This document shows positions 11,347-20,182 of a stretch of 64,000 nucleotides of DNA, piece by piece. The position numbers and the translations under genes were made by a program. Source of the stretch: Roseateles subflavus (GTDB taxonomy: Bacteria; Pseudomonadota; Gammaproteobacteria; Burkholderiales; Burkholderiaceae_C); contig NZ_JASVDS010000002.1 in NCBI RefSeq assembly GCF_030285365.1, forward strand, positions 558,001-622,000. Direction: 5' to 3'. Under the pieces are notes generated by a model that was not told the DNA's origin, ran no database searches, and saw nothing but the letters and a program-made list of their open reading frames with translations. Every line of letters begins with the position of its first letter. Positions within the stretch are counted from its first letter, which is position 1.

Positions 11347-11530
11347 CCCCCGCGGCGGTCGCGCCACTCGGCGTCAGTGCCAAACTTCACGAATTCCGGG
11401 CCCTGCCCCCGTGGACGCGGGGGACGCCGCGGGGGGTGGGGCACACTATGATGGCAACGCAAAATCTTACAAATAGCCATCGGGTGACGCAGGTCGGCAC
11501 TTGGTGGACGTCGAACGGGAACCCCACTTC

Positions 11531-12061
11531 ATGACTCTGGGTACTACATCCCGGCTGCTGGCCGGTCTGGCTCTTGCGTTGTCCGCCGTGGCTGCATCGG
11601 CGACGCCGATCGTCCAGGACTTCGCCTCCTCCAACCTCGCACCGGTCCGTCGTCCGACCGCGTTCTCCCAGTCCTTCGTGGTGGATGCCGCGCTGGCGGG
11701 CGGCCAGGTCAGCGGTCACCTCCATGCCTTCAAGGCCACGGAGCCGACCGAAGGCATCTACGTCGACATCACGAGCGCCTACCTGTCGAACGGCACGCTG
11801 CGCTACGACTTCACCGAAACCACGCCCTGGGGCATGCCCACGTTCCAGGAAGTGTGGGACCTGGCCCCCGTGATGCTGGGTGCCGGCAGCACCTGGACGC
11901 TCTATGTGTCCGGCGTGATGAAGGACACCAAGTCCGCAGGCCTGTTCAGCGGCGCGCTCACCCAGCTCAAGGCCGTGCCCGAGCCCGGCTCGCTGGCGCT
12001 GCTGCTCGGCGCTGCCGGCCTGATGGGCGCTGTCCAGCGCCGTCGCGCTGCCAAGCGCTGA
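11531..12061 (+). CDS. PEP-CTERM sorting-signal protein (first of pair)
   Basis: A 176-residue exported protein of unknown function. It has an N-terminal signal peptide (LLAGLALALSAVAASA, cleavage near residue 25). At the C-terminus is a complete PEP-CTERM tripartite signal: VPEPGSLALL, then a hydrophobic helix GAAGLMGA, then basic QRRRAAKR. Such signals are processed by an exosortase, usually for surface display linked to exopolysaccharide. The body is beta-rich and cysteine-free and matches no family I recognise. Start ATG 11531 is chosen because the signal peptide follows directly. The exosortase is not in this window. It is 25 bp upstream of a second PEP-CTERM gene. Confidence 0.8.
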   Translation: MTLGTTSRLLAGLALALSAVAASATPIVQDFASSNLAPVRRPTAFSQSFVVDAALAGGQVSGHLHAFKATEPTEGIYVDITSAYLSNGTLRYDFTETTPWGMPTFQEVWDLAPVMLGAGSTWTLYVSGVMKDTKSAGLFSGALTQLKAVPEPGSLALLLGAAGLMGAVQRRRAAKR

Positions 12062-12086
12062 TTCCGGCCTACCGGCAGGTGCCGTC

Positions 12087-12740
12087 ATGAAGAAGCTCTG
12101 TGTTGCCGCGGCAGCCTGGGCACTCGCGTTCAGCGCCCAGGCGCTGAACATCGAGTTCCTCGGCGATCGTCTGACGGCGCTCCAGATCACGACCAGCAAG
12201 ACCAGCGGCTTCGCGGGGGCGCTGGAGTATCGTGACCTCGGCACGGGGCAGTCGTTCTTCGCCTACTGCATCGAGCCGAGCCAGACGAACAACTTCGACC
12301 CGGCCGGGTTCTCGCTGGGCACGCTGACGTCGACGCAGCAGTCGCTGCTCTCCAACCTGTATTCCACGAGCTACAGCCAGTCCTTCGGCGATGTCGTCAA
12401 GGAAGCCGGCTTCCAGCTGGCCGTGTGGGAGATCATGCTGGATGCCGGCGGCGCCTCCGGGCTGAAGGTGCAGTTCGGCGCTGCCGGTGGCGGCAACTTC
12501 TATGTCCTGGGAGGCGACGACCTCGCGGCCGTCACGCAGGCGGTCAACATCGGCGAGACCTATCTGCAGGCGGCGATCAACTACGCCGGGCCCAGCCTCT
12601 ATCAGCTCCAGGCGCTGCACAACGACAGCTTCCAGGACATCATCGCCCAGCCCGTGCCCGAACCCAGCCGCCTGGCCCTGATGGCCGCCGGCCTGGGCGT
12701 GGTCGGCTTCGTGGCCGCACGTCGCCGTCGCGCCGGCTGA
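12087..12740 (+). CDS. PEP-CTERM protein with possible Cys-Gln thioester motif
   Basis: A 217-residue exported protein. The signal peptide is [19 protein letters not shown]. The C-terminus is a PEP-CTERM signal: [28 protein letters not shown]. In the body, Cys61 lies in [10 protein letters not shown] and Gln110 in [11 protein letters not shown] Cys in a YC-hydrophobic context and a Gln in a QLA-W context are the two residues that form the intramolecular thioester in the TED/TQXA domains of Gram-positive adhesins; the resemblance is by motif only. Cys61 is the only cysteine in the mature part. Probably co-transcribed with the preceding gene. Confidence 0.8.
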   Translation: MKKLCVAAAAWALAFSAQALNIEFLGDRLTALQITTSKTSGFAGALEYRDLGTGQSFFAYCIEPSQTNNFDPAGFSLGTLTSTQQSLLSNLYSTSYSQSFGDVVKEAGFQLAVWEIMLDAGGASGLKVQFGAAGGGNFYVLGGDDLAAVTQAVNIGETYLQAAINYAGPSLYQLQALHNDSFQDIIAQPVPEPSRLALMAAGLGVVGFVAARRRRAG

Positions 12741-12751
12741 GCGCCTGCCGC

Positions 12752-12772
12752 GCACACACACACACGCACACG
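12752..12772. repeat. Short (CA)n repeat
   Basis: About seven CA units with one G interruption, just after the second PEP-CTERM gene. Not within a coding region. Confidence 0.7.
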
Positions 12773-12777
12773 AACCA

Positions 12778-12808
12778 GGGCGAAGTCCACGCGGGCTTCG
12801 CCCTTTTT
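12778..12808 (+). terminator. Rho-independent terminator after PEP-CTERM pair
   Basis: GGGCGAAGTCC pairs with GGGCTTCGCCC around loop ACGC (one G-T pair), followed by TTTTT at 12804-12808. It is 38 bp after the stop codon of the second PEP-CTERM gene. Confidence 0.85.
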
Positions 12809-12846
12809 CATTGCTGCGGCGCCGTGCCCGGACGGAGGTGCGGTCC

Positions 12847-12852
12847 TACAAT
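12847..12852 (+). promoter_or_regulatory. Candidate -10 element for argJ
   Basis: TACAAT lies 47 bp before the argJ start and after the upstream terminator, where an argJ promoter is needed. No clear -35 is visible. Confidence 0.35.
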
Positions 12853-12898
12853 CGCGGGCGATCGGCGCCATGGGGCGCCACCTGAAGCCTGCTGCACC

Positions 12899-14128
12899 AT
12901 GCCTGTCAATCTCACCGCTCCCGATCCCGCTTCGCTCCACCCCGTTCCCGGCGTGCGCCTGGGCATCACGATGGCGGGCGTGCGCAAGGCCAACCGCCGC
13001 GACCTCAGCGTGATCGCGCTGGATGAAGGCAGCTCGGTGGCCGGCGTGTTCACCAAGAACCGCTTCTGCGCCGCCCCGGTGCAGATCTGCCGCGAGCACC
13101 TGGCAGCCGGGCAGGGCGTGCGCGCCATCCTCGTCAACACCGGCAACGCGAACGCCGGCACCGGCGAGGACGGCCTGGCCCGTGCGCGCCAGAGCTGCGA
13201 CGCCCTGGCCGGCCTGATGGGCATCCACCCCGCGCAGGTGCTGCCCTTCTCGACGGGCGTGATCATGGAAACGCTGCCGGTGGACCGCATCATCGCGGGC
13301 CTGCCCCAGGCCGTGGCGGCCCTGCGCGCCGACGCCTGGGCCGAGGCGGCCGAAGGCATCATGACGACGGACACGCTGCCCAAGGCGGCCTCCCGCCAGG
13401 TGCAGATCGGCGGCAAGACCGTCACCATCACCGGCATCTCCAAGGGCGCGGGCATGATCCGCCCCAACATGGCGACGATGCTGGGCTATGTGGCCACCGA
13501 CGCCTGCATCGCCCCCGAGCTGCTGCAGGGCCTGGTGCGCGATGCCGCCGACGCCTCCTTCAACCGCATCACCATCGACGGCGACACCTCCACGAACGAC
13601 TCCTTCGTGCTCATCGCCACGCAGCAGGCCGGCCATGCGCGGATCGAGTCGCTGGCGTCGCCCGAGGGTCAGGTCTTGCGTGATGCCGTGATCGCGGTGT
13701 CGCAGCAGCTGGCGCAGGCCATCGTGCGCGACGGCGAGGGCGCGACGAAGTTCATCACCGTGAAGATCGAAGGCGGTCGGGACGAGGCCGAGTGCCAGCT
13801 CGCGGCATACGCCATCGCCCACTCGCCCCTGGTCAAGACGGCCTTCTTTGCCAGCGACCCCAACCTGGGCCGCATCCTCGCTGCCGTGGGCTACGCCGGC
13901 ATCGCCGACCTCGACCAGACGCTGATCGACCTCTTCCTGGACGACGTCCATGTCGTGCGCCAGGGCGGCCGCCATCCCGAGTACCGCGAGGAAGACGGCC
14001 AGCGCGTGATGAAGCAGTCGGAGATCACCGTGCGCGTCAAGCTGCACCGCGGGCTGGCCCAGACCACGGTCTGGACCTGCGACCTGAGTCACGACTACGT
14101 GACCATCAACGCCGACTACCGCAGCTGA
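12899..14128 (+). CDS. argJ: Glutamate N-acetyltransferase / amino-acid acetyltransferase ArgJ
   Basis: ArgJ moves the acetyl group from N-acetylornithine to glutamate, recycling acetyl in arginine synthesis; bifunctional forms also use acetyl-CoA. 409 residues. The Ntn-type self-cleavage site lies in IRPNMATML: Thr193 would become the N-terminal nucleophile of the beta chain. The conserved GDTSTNDSF stretch follows about 40 residues later. The N-terminal part has the typical [15 protein letters not shown] and [12 protein letters not shown], and the C-terminus is the usual [15 protein letters not shown] 12899 fits family starts. Single gene between two transcription breaks. Confidence 0.97.
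   Translation: MPVNLTAPDPASLHPVPGVRLGITMAGVRKANRRDLSVIALDEGSSVAGVFTKNRFCAAPVQICREHLAAGQGVRAILVNTGNANAGTGEDGLARARQSCDALAGLMGIHPAQVLPFSTGVIMETLPVDRIIAGLPQAVAALRADAWAEAAEGIMTTDTLPKAASRQVQIGGKTVTITGISKGAGMIRPNMATMLGYVATDACIAPELLQGLVRDAADASFNRITIDGDTSTNDSFVLIATQQAGHARIESLASPEGQVLRDAVIAVSQQLAQAIVRDGEGATKFITVKIEGGRDEAECQLAAYAIAHSPLVKTAFFASDPNLGRILAAVGYAGIADLDQTLIDLFLDDVHVVRQGGRHPEYREEDGQRVMKQSEITVRVKLHRGLAQTTVWTCDLSHDYVTINADYRS
13670..13679 (+). repeat. CAGGTCTTGC motif, copy 2
   Basis: Exact copy within argJ, read as Gln-Val-Leu-Arg using the locally uncommon TTG leucine codon. Confidence 0.4.
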
Positions 14129-14171
14129 GCCCGGCGCCGCCCCCCGCCGCCGTGGCGGCGGTGCGGCCGGC

Positions 14172-15701
14172 TCAGAAGTCCACGGCCCGCGTACGCAGGC
14201 CGCGGGCGACCAGCATTGCGTTGATCAGCTGTGCCTCCTCGCGGCTCGGGAAGGGCCAGGCGGCGGCGCGCCAGCCTTCGGGCGTCTGGATGACCTGCAG
14301 CTCCAGCGGGCGCTTGCCCACCAGCGGCTGGATGAGCGGCTGCATCTTCTGGAGATAGGCCTCGGCCTCGGCCTTGCTGGGCAGGGCCGGCCCCACGAGC
14401 GCGACCAGCGGCGTGCCGGCCACGTCCTGGCCGCCCCGGCCCTCCGCGCCCTTGCCCGGGCGCTGCCGGAGCGCATCGGCCGTGCTGGCGGGCGCCGGCT
14501 TCGCTTCGGAGGCGGGCGTTCGCGGTGCCTTGTCGTCCGAGGCGGCCTTGGCTGAGCTGCTGGCCTCACCGTCGCGAAGTGGCGGTCGGTCTGTCTTTTG
14601 CGCCGGCCGGACGAGGGCGCCATTGCCGACGCCGCTGCTGTGCGCCCGTTCGATCACTTCGTCGGTGGGCCGGGCCGGGGGCTTGGTGCCGTCCTTGCCG
14701 GATTCCTTGCTCGATGGCGCCGGCGTGTCCTTGGCGGACGTGCCGCCTTCCGGGCGGGGCACGAGGCGCGGGCGGATGTCCGGTGCTGAGGCCATGTTGT
14801 CGGGCAGCTGGCTGGCCGTCATCAGCGTGGGCGCGGAGCCGGGCGCAGCGCTGGGCACGGGAGGGGCGCTCGCGGCGGCAGGGGGCGCGGTCACGTGGGC
14901 CGCGCTGGCCGGCAGCTCGGGAGGCAAGGGGGCCGACGCAGCGTGCTCATGGCCGCTCGCCTCGGTGGCCATGGGGCCCGACGCCGCCGGCGTGGCGGCG
15001 CTGGCCGGCTGGGCCGCCGAGGCCGCTGCGGCAGGCGCGGCGGCGCCGGGGGAGGCCTTCTTCGGGCTCAGGCTGGCCAGCAGCACCAGGCCCAGCAGCA
15101 GGGCCATCAGCAGCCCGAACAGGCCCACCTTCAGCGGATGCAGGCAGCGCGGGCCGGTGATGTACAGCCGCAGACCGGCGCCCTGCGCCACGAGCACGCG
15201 GGTGCGGGCCGGGCCGGCATCGAGCGCCGCGCTGAGCAGGTAGATCTCCTCGGGCCAGGCGCCCGCGCCATCCGCGGGATCCTGCGCCGCCAGCGTTTCG
15301 TCGACGGGAATGCTGCGCAGCGGCCAGCTGCCGCCGTCCGGCCGCTGGCTGTAGCCGTAGCGGCGCGCGAACTCGCCCGCCTGCCGCGGGGAGACGCCGA
15401 CGACGAACTGCTCGCTGAACACCGGCCAGCGGTCACGCGGACGCTGGCGCCCGGGCCGCCAGGCCAGCAGGCGCTGCAGCAGGCCGGGCCGGGGCGGCTG
15501 CGTGAAGGAGGGCTCGGCGGAGAAGCTCCCGGCCTCTCCCAGCACGGGCTCCTGCGGCTCGCGGGGCGGCCCGCTGCGCATGAAGGGCAGGGCGATCACC
15601 CCCATCGTGTGCACGTCCACGGCGCGCACGCGCCGGGCCAGCGGGTGCCGGTTGTGCCAGGCGGCCAGCTGGGAGGACAGCAAGGTTTCCAGGGCTTGCA
15701 T
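14172..15701 (-). CDS. Single-pass membrane protein with SPOR-like C-terminus
   Basis: A 509-residue protein not assigned to a named gene. Residues 1-190 are a cytoplasmic domain of unknown fold. A single transmembrane helix (VGLFGLLMALLLGLVLLASL) spans about residues 192-212. Next comes a long Ala/Pro/Ser-rich disordered linker (about 215-430). The last 80 residues have a globular domain with VALVGPALPSKAEAEAYLQKM and GWRAAAWPFPSREEAQL-x-NAMLVARGL, resembling a SPOR fold, which binds denuded peptidoglycan at division sites. A cell-envelope or division role is inference. Convergent with argJ. Hypothetical, but clearly a real gene by codon usage and domain layout. Confidence 0.65.
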   Translation of the reverse strand: MQALETLLSSQLAAWHNRHPLARRVRAVDVHTMGVIALPFMRSGPPREPQEPVLGEAGSFSAEPSFTQPPRPGLLQRLLAWRPGRQRPRDRWPVFSEQFVVGVSPRQAGEFARRYGYSQRPDGGSWPLRSIPVDETLAAQDPADGAGAWPEEIYLLSAALDAGPARTRVLVAQGAGLRLYITGPRCLHPLKVGLFGLLMALLLGLVLLASLSPKKASPGAAAPAAAASAAQPASAATPAASGPMATEASGHEHAASAPLPPELPASAAHVTAPPAAASAPPVPSAAPGSAPTLMTASQLPDNMASAPDIRPRLVPRPEGGTSAKDTPAPSSKESGKDGTKPPARPTDEVIERAHSSGVGNGALVRPAQKTDRPPLRDGEASSSAKAASDDKAPRTPASEAKPAPASTADALRQRPGKGAEGRGGQDVAGTPLVALVGPALPSKAEAEAYLQKMQPLIQPLVGKRPLELQVIQTPEGWRAAAWPFPSREEAQLINAMLVARGLRTRAVDF

Positions 15702-15965
15702 GGGACGGGGCGTGCGTAGGAGTCCTGTGGAATGAGGCCGGCGCTTCAGGTCTGTGCGTCAGGCCGGGCGCGCGCAGCGGCGCGGATGCCCGATCTGGAG
15801 GCATTGTCTTCGCAGTGTCGGCGGCCGGGCCAGGGATTGATGCGCGGAATAGGCGGCCAGGTCACGGCCAGATCGAGGCGCGCAGGGCGCATGGGGGACA
15901 ATCCAGGCTTTGCCGTCGCGCGGCTTCCTCGCCGCGGCCGCCTGCCGCCTCTGCCTGCCTCCCCC

Positions 15966-17216
15966 ATGTTCAGCCACCTGATTGCCCCGACCGCCGCCCC
16001 GGATGCCGACGATGCCGTCGCCCGCTTCCTGCACAGCCTGCGAGGCGTGCTCGCGGCACGCCAGGGCTTCAAGCTGAGCCTGGGCAAGCCCGAAGGGGGC
16101 GAGGCCGGCCTGGAGCGCCTGATGGTGCGCGAGATCGAGCTGCGCGGCGAGCGGGCGCTCAGCTTCCTGTGGCGCTACCAGACCCGCGACGTCACCAAGA
16201 ACCACGGGCTCGAGGAGGGGCTGCAGGCGCTCGCCGGCCTGCTGGGCACGCCGTTCCAGAACGCACATCTGCTGACCGACACCCGCGAGTTGCAGCTGGC
16301 CTACAGCCGCAAGGGCCGGCCCACCCTGCGCGTGGGCAAGCTCAAGGCCGCCGCGCCGGGCGAGGCCGCCCCGCAGCCGGCCGATGCCGGCGCCAGCCAC
16401 GACCGCAGCAAGCAGCGCCACCTGGCCCTCGAGCGCCCCGTGTGGCGCGACCTCGGCCTGACCCACGACGGGCGCCAGGGGCTGGAGCTGGTGCCGGCCA
16501 TGTCCCGCAAGTGGAAGCAGATCAACAAGTTCATCGAGATCTTCGGCAAGGCGCTGTCGCAATCGGCCCTGGCCACCTCGCCGGACGTCCATGTGGCGGA
16601 CTTCGGCTCCGGCAAGGGCTACCTCACCTTCGCGATGCACGACTACCTGCGCGAGCTGGGCAAGGCGCCGGAGGTGCTGGGCGTCGAGCTGCGCGAGGAC
16701 ATGGTCCGCCTGTGCAACGACGTCGCGACGCGCAATGCCTGCACGGGCCTGCGCTTCGACCAGGGCGACGTGCGGGAGTACCGCCCCGAGCGCCTGGACG
16801 TGATGATCGCGCTGCATGCCTGCGACATCGCCACCGACTTCGCCATCCACCTGGGCCTGCGGGCGAAGGCGCAGATCATCATGTGCTCGCCCTGCTGCCA
16901 CAAGCAGCTGCGGCCGCAGATGCAGAGCCCGGCGCTGCTCAAGCCGCTGCTGCAGCACGGCATCCACCTGGGCCAGGAGGCCGAGATGATCACCGACGGC
17001 CTGCGCGCGCTGCTGCTGGAGTCGGAGGGCTACGACACGCAGGTCTTCGAGTTCATCGCGCTGGAGCACACCAGCAAGAACAAGATGATCCTGGCCGTGC
17101 GGCGCCCCCAGGGCATCAGCGCCGAGCGCCGTGCGCAGGTGCTGGCGCAGATCGACGAGATCAAGCGCTTCTACGGCATCCGCGAGCAGGCGCTGCAGGC
17201 CCTGCTGGCGGCCTGA
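15966..17216 (+). CDS. SAM-dependent methyltransferase (Methyltransf_32-like)
   Basis: A 416-residue class I SAM-dependent methyltransferase; substrate unknown. The SAM-binding glycine loop is VADFGSGKGYLTFAMHDYL (about residues 212-230), followed by the acidic ribose-binding strand LGVELREDM and the post-II segment RPERLDVMIALHACDIATD. The CSPCCHKQLRPQ stretch after strand 4 is characteristic of the family that includes the C-terminal domain of eukaryotic GSTCD. The N-terminal 200 residues are family-specific. Start ATG 15966 is chosen; in-frame codons further upstream (to 15732) add an arginine-rich, non-conserved leader. Convergent with the MFS gene, sharing the terminator region. Confidence 0.8.
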   Translation: MFSHLIAPTAAPDADDAVARFLHSLRGVLAARQGFKLSLGKPEGGEAGLERLMVREIELRGERALSFLWRYQTRDVTKNHGLEEGLQALAGLLGTPFQNAHLLTDTRELQLAYSRKGRPTLRVGKLKAAAPGEAAPQPADAGASHDRSKQRHLALERPVWRDLGLTHDGRQGLELVPAMSRKWKQINKFIEIFGKALSQSALATSPDVHVADFGSGKGYLTFAMHDYLRELGKAPEVLGVELREDMVRLCNDVATRNACTGLRFDQGDVREYRPERLDVMIALHACDIATDFAIHLGLRAKAQIIMCSPCCHKQLRPQMQSPALLKPLLQHGIHLGQEAEMITDGLRALLLESEGYDTQVFEFIALEHTSKNKMILAVRRPQGISAERRAQVLAQIDEIKRFYGIREQALQALLAA

Positions 17217-17235
17217 GCCGGCGAACGCGCACCCG

Positions 17236-17262
17236 CAAGAAAAAGGGCCCGTCACGGGCCCT
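17236..17262 (-). terminator. Terminator of the AmpG-like gene
   Basis: Inverted repeat AGGGCCCG (17244-17251) / CGGGCCCT (17255-17262). Read on the minus strand, the stem is followed by TTTTTCTT. It lies between convergent genes and could act on both. Confidence 0.75.
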
Positions 17263-17301
17263 GGTCGCGAGTGGGGCGCCGTCCGGCGCCGTCGGCTGCC
17301 C

Positions 17302-19017
17302 TCAGGCGTCCTCGTGCAGGGCCGCCCACGAACGGCTCGCCAGGGCCAGCAGCGTCACGCCGCCCAGCACAGGTACGGCCAGGATCACGGCTTCCGCGAC
17401 CTGCTTCAGCGCCGTGCCGTCTCCCAGCAGGCCCAGATCCTTGCGGAAGTAGATGCCCAGCAGCAGCAGGGCGCACCACAGCATGGGGCCGCGCCAGCGG
17501 CCGGTGTCGAGACCCATCACCGCGCGCGCGGCGAGCAGGAACAGCGCGGACGACACGAAGACCAGCGTGAAGAAGGTCTGCATCAGCGGCGCGCCTTCGC
17601 CCAGCTGCTCGCGGTAGTGCCAGGCCGGCACGAAGGCGAGGCAGCACAGGCCCAGCACGATGGCCGACTTGCGGGCGCGGCCCTCGGTTTTGTCGTCGCT
17701 GATGCGATCGCCGGAGGGCTTGGTCATCATGGGCAGCACCAGCAGGCAGATGAGGCCCGTGGCGACGTCGATCAGCAGCGTCAGCCGGTAGCCGAAGGCC
17801 TCCGACACCACGCCCTGCCAGGTGGCGGCGATGGCGATGGCGAGGTTCATCAGCGCCATGTAGGCCGTGAACTGCGTGGCCGCGACCTTGGGGTTGGTCA
17901 CGTCCATGAAGATGGCGGCGCGCGTGCCGTACATCATCCCGTTGAAGACGTTGTAGCTGATGGAGGCGATCCACAGCGCCGTGATCAGCGCCGGAACGGC
18001 CGTGCTGCCGGAGGGGCGCGGCATGTCGTAGCCGTGCAGGCGCATCTGCCACCACAGGTAGAGCACCGGGAAGCTCATCAGCACGATGTACAGGCCCAGC
18101 ATGCGGCGGCGGCCGAACTTGTCGGACAGCATGCCGCCGATGACCATGGCGAAGGCGCCGGCGATGGTGCACCAGAGGTTGAGCAGGGCCACGCCGGCGT
18201 CGTCCATGCCGAACTCGACGGCGAGGTTGGACTGCAGTGCGAGGCCCAGGCACATCGCGCCCACGGGCAGCAGGCCGAAGAACACGGCGGAGAAGGCGCC
18301 GCGTGAGCCGAGGAAGGAGCGGAAGGACTGGACCGCGAAGGCCTTCATCTCGCCCGCCGCCTGGCTCAGCGTGGCGCGGGCCGGGGCCGAAGCCGCCGGC
18401 AGCTGCTCGAGCTGCGCGGCCAGCGCCTCCTTCATGGGCAGCACGATGAAGCCCGTCACGAGCAGGATGGACAGCGCCACCATCACGAAGCTCGGCTGGA
18501 AGCCGACCGTGCCCATCAGGTAGAGCACGCCGCTGCCGCCGATCGCCTGGCCGACGTTGGCACCGGCGAACATCAGGCCGTTGGCGAGCCCGCGCTCGTC
18601 CTCATGCAGCGTGTTGCAGGCCAGGGAGTCGATGGCCACGTCCTGCATCGCGCCGAAGGTGTTGTGCACCAGCAGGACGCTCGTGAAGAGCCCCAGGCTG
18701 GCAGGCAGCGGGATGGCCATCAGCGCGAGGATGGTGAGGGCCATCATCAGCTGCGTGAACAGGATCCAGGCGCGACGGTGACCGAAGCGCTGGGAGCGGA
18801 ACACGTCGATGACCGGTCCGAAGGCCCACTTGAAGGCCCAGGGCAGGTAGAAGGACGCGACGAAGGCGCCGATGGCCGCCGGGCCCACGCCCATGCGGCG
18901 CAGCTGGGTCGCGACGGCGATGGCGGCAAAGCCCAACGGGATGCCCTCGGTCACGTACAGCGCAAAGAAGGCGCCCAGGCGGCCGTTCCGGCTGGCCAGC
19001 AGGTTGGGTAATCTCAT
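17302..19017 (-). CDS. MFS transporter, AmpG-like
   Basis: A 571-residue major-facilitator permease with about 12 or more transmembrane helices. The N-terminus (LYVTEGIPLGFAAIAVATQLRRMGVG, then FYLPWAFKWAFGPVIDV) resembles AmpG muropeptide permeases and related acetyl-CoA-transporter-type members. AmpG imports anhydro-muropeptides for cell-wall recycling and beta-lactamase induction, but substrate cannot be fixed from sequence. No ampC or recycling gene is adjacent. The protein has a long loop after helix 6 (KEALAAQLEQLPAAS) and a long C-terminal half. Start is ATG 19017 (GAGGAC upstream) or ATG 19038, both with ribosome sites. Confidence 0.75.
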   Translation of the reverse strand: MRLPNLLASRNGRLGAFFALYVTEGIPLGFAAIAVATQLRRMGVGPAAIGAFVASFYLPWAFKWAFGPVIDVFRSQRFGHRRAWILFTQLMMALTILALMAIPLPASLGLFTSVLLVHNTFGAMQDVAIDSLACNTLHEDERGLANGLMFAGANVGQAIGGSGVLYLMGTVGFQPSFVMVALSILLVTGFIVLPMKEALAAQLEQLPAASAPARATLSQAAGEMKAFAVQSFRSFLGSRGAFSAVFFGLLPVGAMCLGLALQSNLAVEFGMDDAGVALLNLWCTIAGAFAMVIGGMLSDKFGRRRMLGLYIVLMSFPVLYLWWQMRLHGYDMPRPSGSTAVPALITALWIASISYNVFNGMMYGTRAAIFMDVTNPKVAATQFTAYMALMNLAIAIAATWQGVVSEAFGYRLTLLIDVATGLICLLVLPMMTKPSGDRISDDKTEGRARKSAIVLGLCCLAFVPAWHYREQLGEGAPLMQTFFTLVFVSSALFLLAARAVMGLDTGRWRGPMLWCALLLLGIYFRKDLGLLGDGTALKQVAEAVILAVPVLGGVTLLALASRSWAALHEDA

Positions 19018-19145
19018 TCTCGTCCTCGACGCCGCCATGCGGCGTTCCTCATTCCAAACGCCCGCGATTATCGGGTGCCCCGGCCCCCGCCCCATCCGCG
19101 TGATCCCGCCCATGACCTTCGACGGACCGCGCCGGATCAGGACAT

Positions 19146-19175
19146 AAAAAAGGCGGCCCCGGCAAAGGGGCCGCC
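19146..19175 (-). terminator. Rho-independent terminator, minus strand
   Basis: Perfect 9-bp stem GGCGGCCCC (19152-19160) / GGGGCCGCC (19167-19175). On the minus strand it is followed by TTTTTTATG, a good T tract. Confidence 0.85.
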
Positions 19176-19381
19176 AGGAGGCGCCAGCAGAGACGCTGCC
19201 CGAGGGACGTGGCAGGACGAAGCCTGCCCGTGGGGCCGCAGCGTGGAGGTGGAAGCCAGGGGCGCCGAGCCGCGCAGATCAGGCGAACCCCTGCGGGCAC
19301 GCGGTCCGGGCGCGGTCGTGTGAGGGACAGGCGACTCAGCCCGACGGACACGCCCGGGCGCAGGGATCGGCCCCGTGGGGG

Positions 19382-19391
19382 CAGGTCTTGC
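19382..19391 (+). repeat. CAGGTCTTGC motif, copy 3
   Basis: Exact copy in the non-coding gap. Confidence 0.4.
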
Positions 19392-19605
19392 GGCCAGGGC
19401 CGCGGCGCAGGGCGTGTGGTGTGGAGCGCGTCGTCATGGCTGCCATCTTCGCGCCGCCGGCGTCCGTCAAAAGCCCGAAGAAGGCGGGTGCGCCGGCCCA
19501 CTTAGATGCGCGGCACTTCCGGTGCAATTCCACGCTTTGCGGCTCTCGGCCGTGCGAGCCGCGGATCCGCCCGAGGGCCTCACCGCAGGCGCCGCCCGGC
19601 GCGCC

Positions 19606-20166
19606 TCAATGGCTGTGTTCGGCGCTGCCGGGGGCCTTCAGCATCAGGCGCACGGCCGGGGCCTTGAGCCCGGCGGTGCTGGCGCCGCTGGCGGGGACCT
19701 CGCTCCAGGACCACTCGCCCTGGGTGCAGCGCTGGTGCACCTTGAACCACACCGGCCCGACGGCCTCGGGCGTGCCGCCGCGCAGCACGAACTCGTCGTA
19801 CCAGGCGTCCGGCAGGGCGTGGGCCTCGTCGCGTGCGGTCCAGCTGATCTCGGTGACGTCCTCGCGGATGGTCTTGCCGTGGCTGTCGTAGGGCTGGGCC
19901 AGGGCCTGGCGGCGGATGGCCAGGGTCCAGCCCTCCTTGGGCATGGGCTTGGCGCCGCGGAAGCCCGGGGGCAGGGTCACGGTGATCTGCGTGGTCGCGG
20001 CGCCATCGCAGCCATGGCCCACGCGCAGCACGGCCTTGTAGGGGCTGCCGGCCACGGCCTCGCCCTGCTCGAGGGTGATGTGGGCGCGCGAAACGGCCGG
20101 GGCCATCGCGAGGGCGCCGAGGGCGAGGGCCATCGCCCCGGTGCGCAGACAGGAGGTCATCGACAT
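19606..20166 (-). CDS. YcnI/DUF1775 family periplasmic protein, probable copper binding
   Basis: A 186-residue exported protein of the YcnI/DUF1775 family. The signal peptide ends at AVSRA, leaving a mature N-terminus HITLEQGEAVAG. In characterised YcnI the first histidine of the mature chain binds Cu(II), and this His is present here. The core has VLRVGHGCDGAATTQITVTLPPGF and a conserved Trp (GWTLAIR). The tail EHSH could add metal ligands. ATG 20166 follows AAAGGA. Last gene after DUF2946 and the TonB receptor, 16 bp downstream of the latter. Function in copper acquisition or handling is inferred from family and neighbours. Confidence 0.85.
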   Translation of the reverse strand: MSMTSCLRTGAMALALGALAMAPAVSRAHITLEQGEAVAGSPYKAVLRVGHGCDGAATTQITVTLPPGFRGAKPMPKEGWTLAIRRQALAQPYDSHGKTIREDVTEISWTARDEAHALPDAWYDEFVLRGGTPEAVGPVWFKVHQRCTQGEWSWSEVPASGASTAGLKAPAVRLMLKAPGSAEHSH

Positions 20167-20182
20167 GGTCGTCCTTTCAGGC

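Larger units (their letters stand above)
19018..19605. other. 588-bp gap: terminator near the left end, no firm gene
   Basis: The minus-strand terminator at 19146-19175 lies about 430 bp beyond the YcnI stop, so the copper-type operon may run on through this gap. On the minus strand a 65-codon frame (19336-19533) ends in a Cys/His-containing tail, CPHGADPCARACPSG, but it has no clear ribosome site and an atypical composition. I do not call it a gene. One CAGGTCTTGC copy lies at 19382. Confidence 0.4.

Noticed and set aside
14144-14161. CCGCCGCC-GT-GGCGGCGG hairpin between argJ and the SPOR-like gene
   Set aside because: The loop is too short as written and there is no T tract, so I do not call a terminator.
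19336-19533. 65-codon minus-strand frame with Cys/His tail
   Set aside because: No ribosome site, atypical composition and no recognisable family; mentioned only as an open point.
19176-19605. Cobalamin riboswitch near the TonB receptor operon
   Set aside because: The conserved B12-box pattern is not present on either strand, and the gap is downstream of the operon, not upstream.
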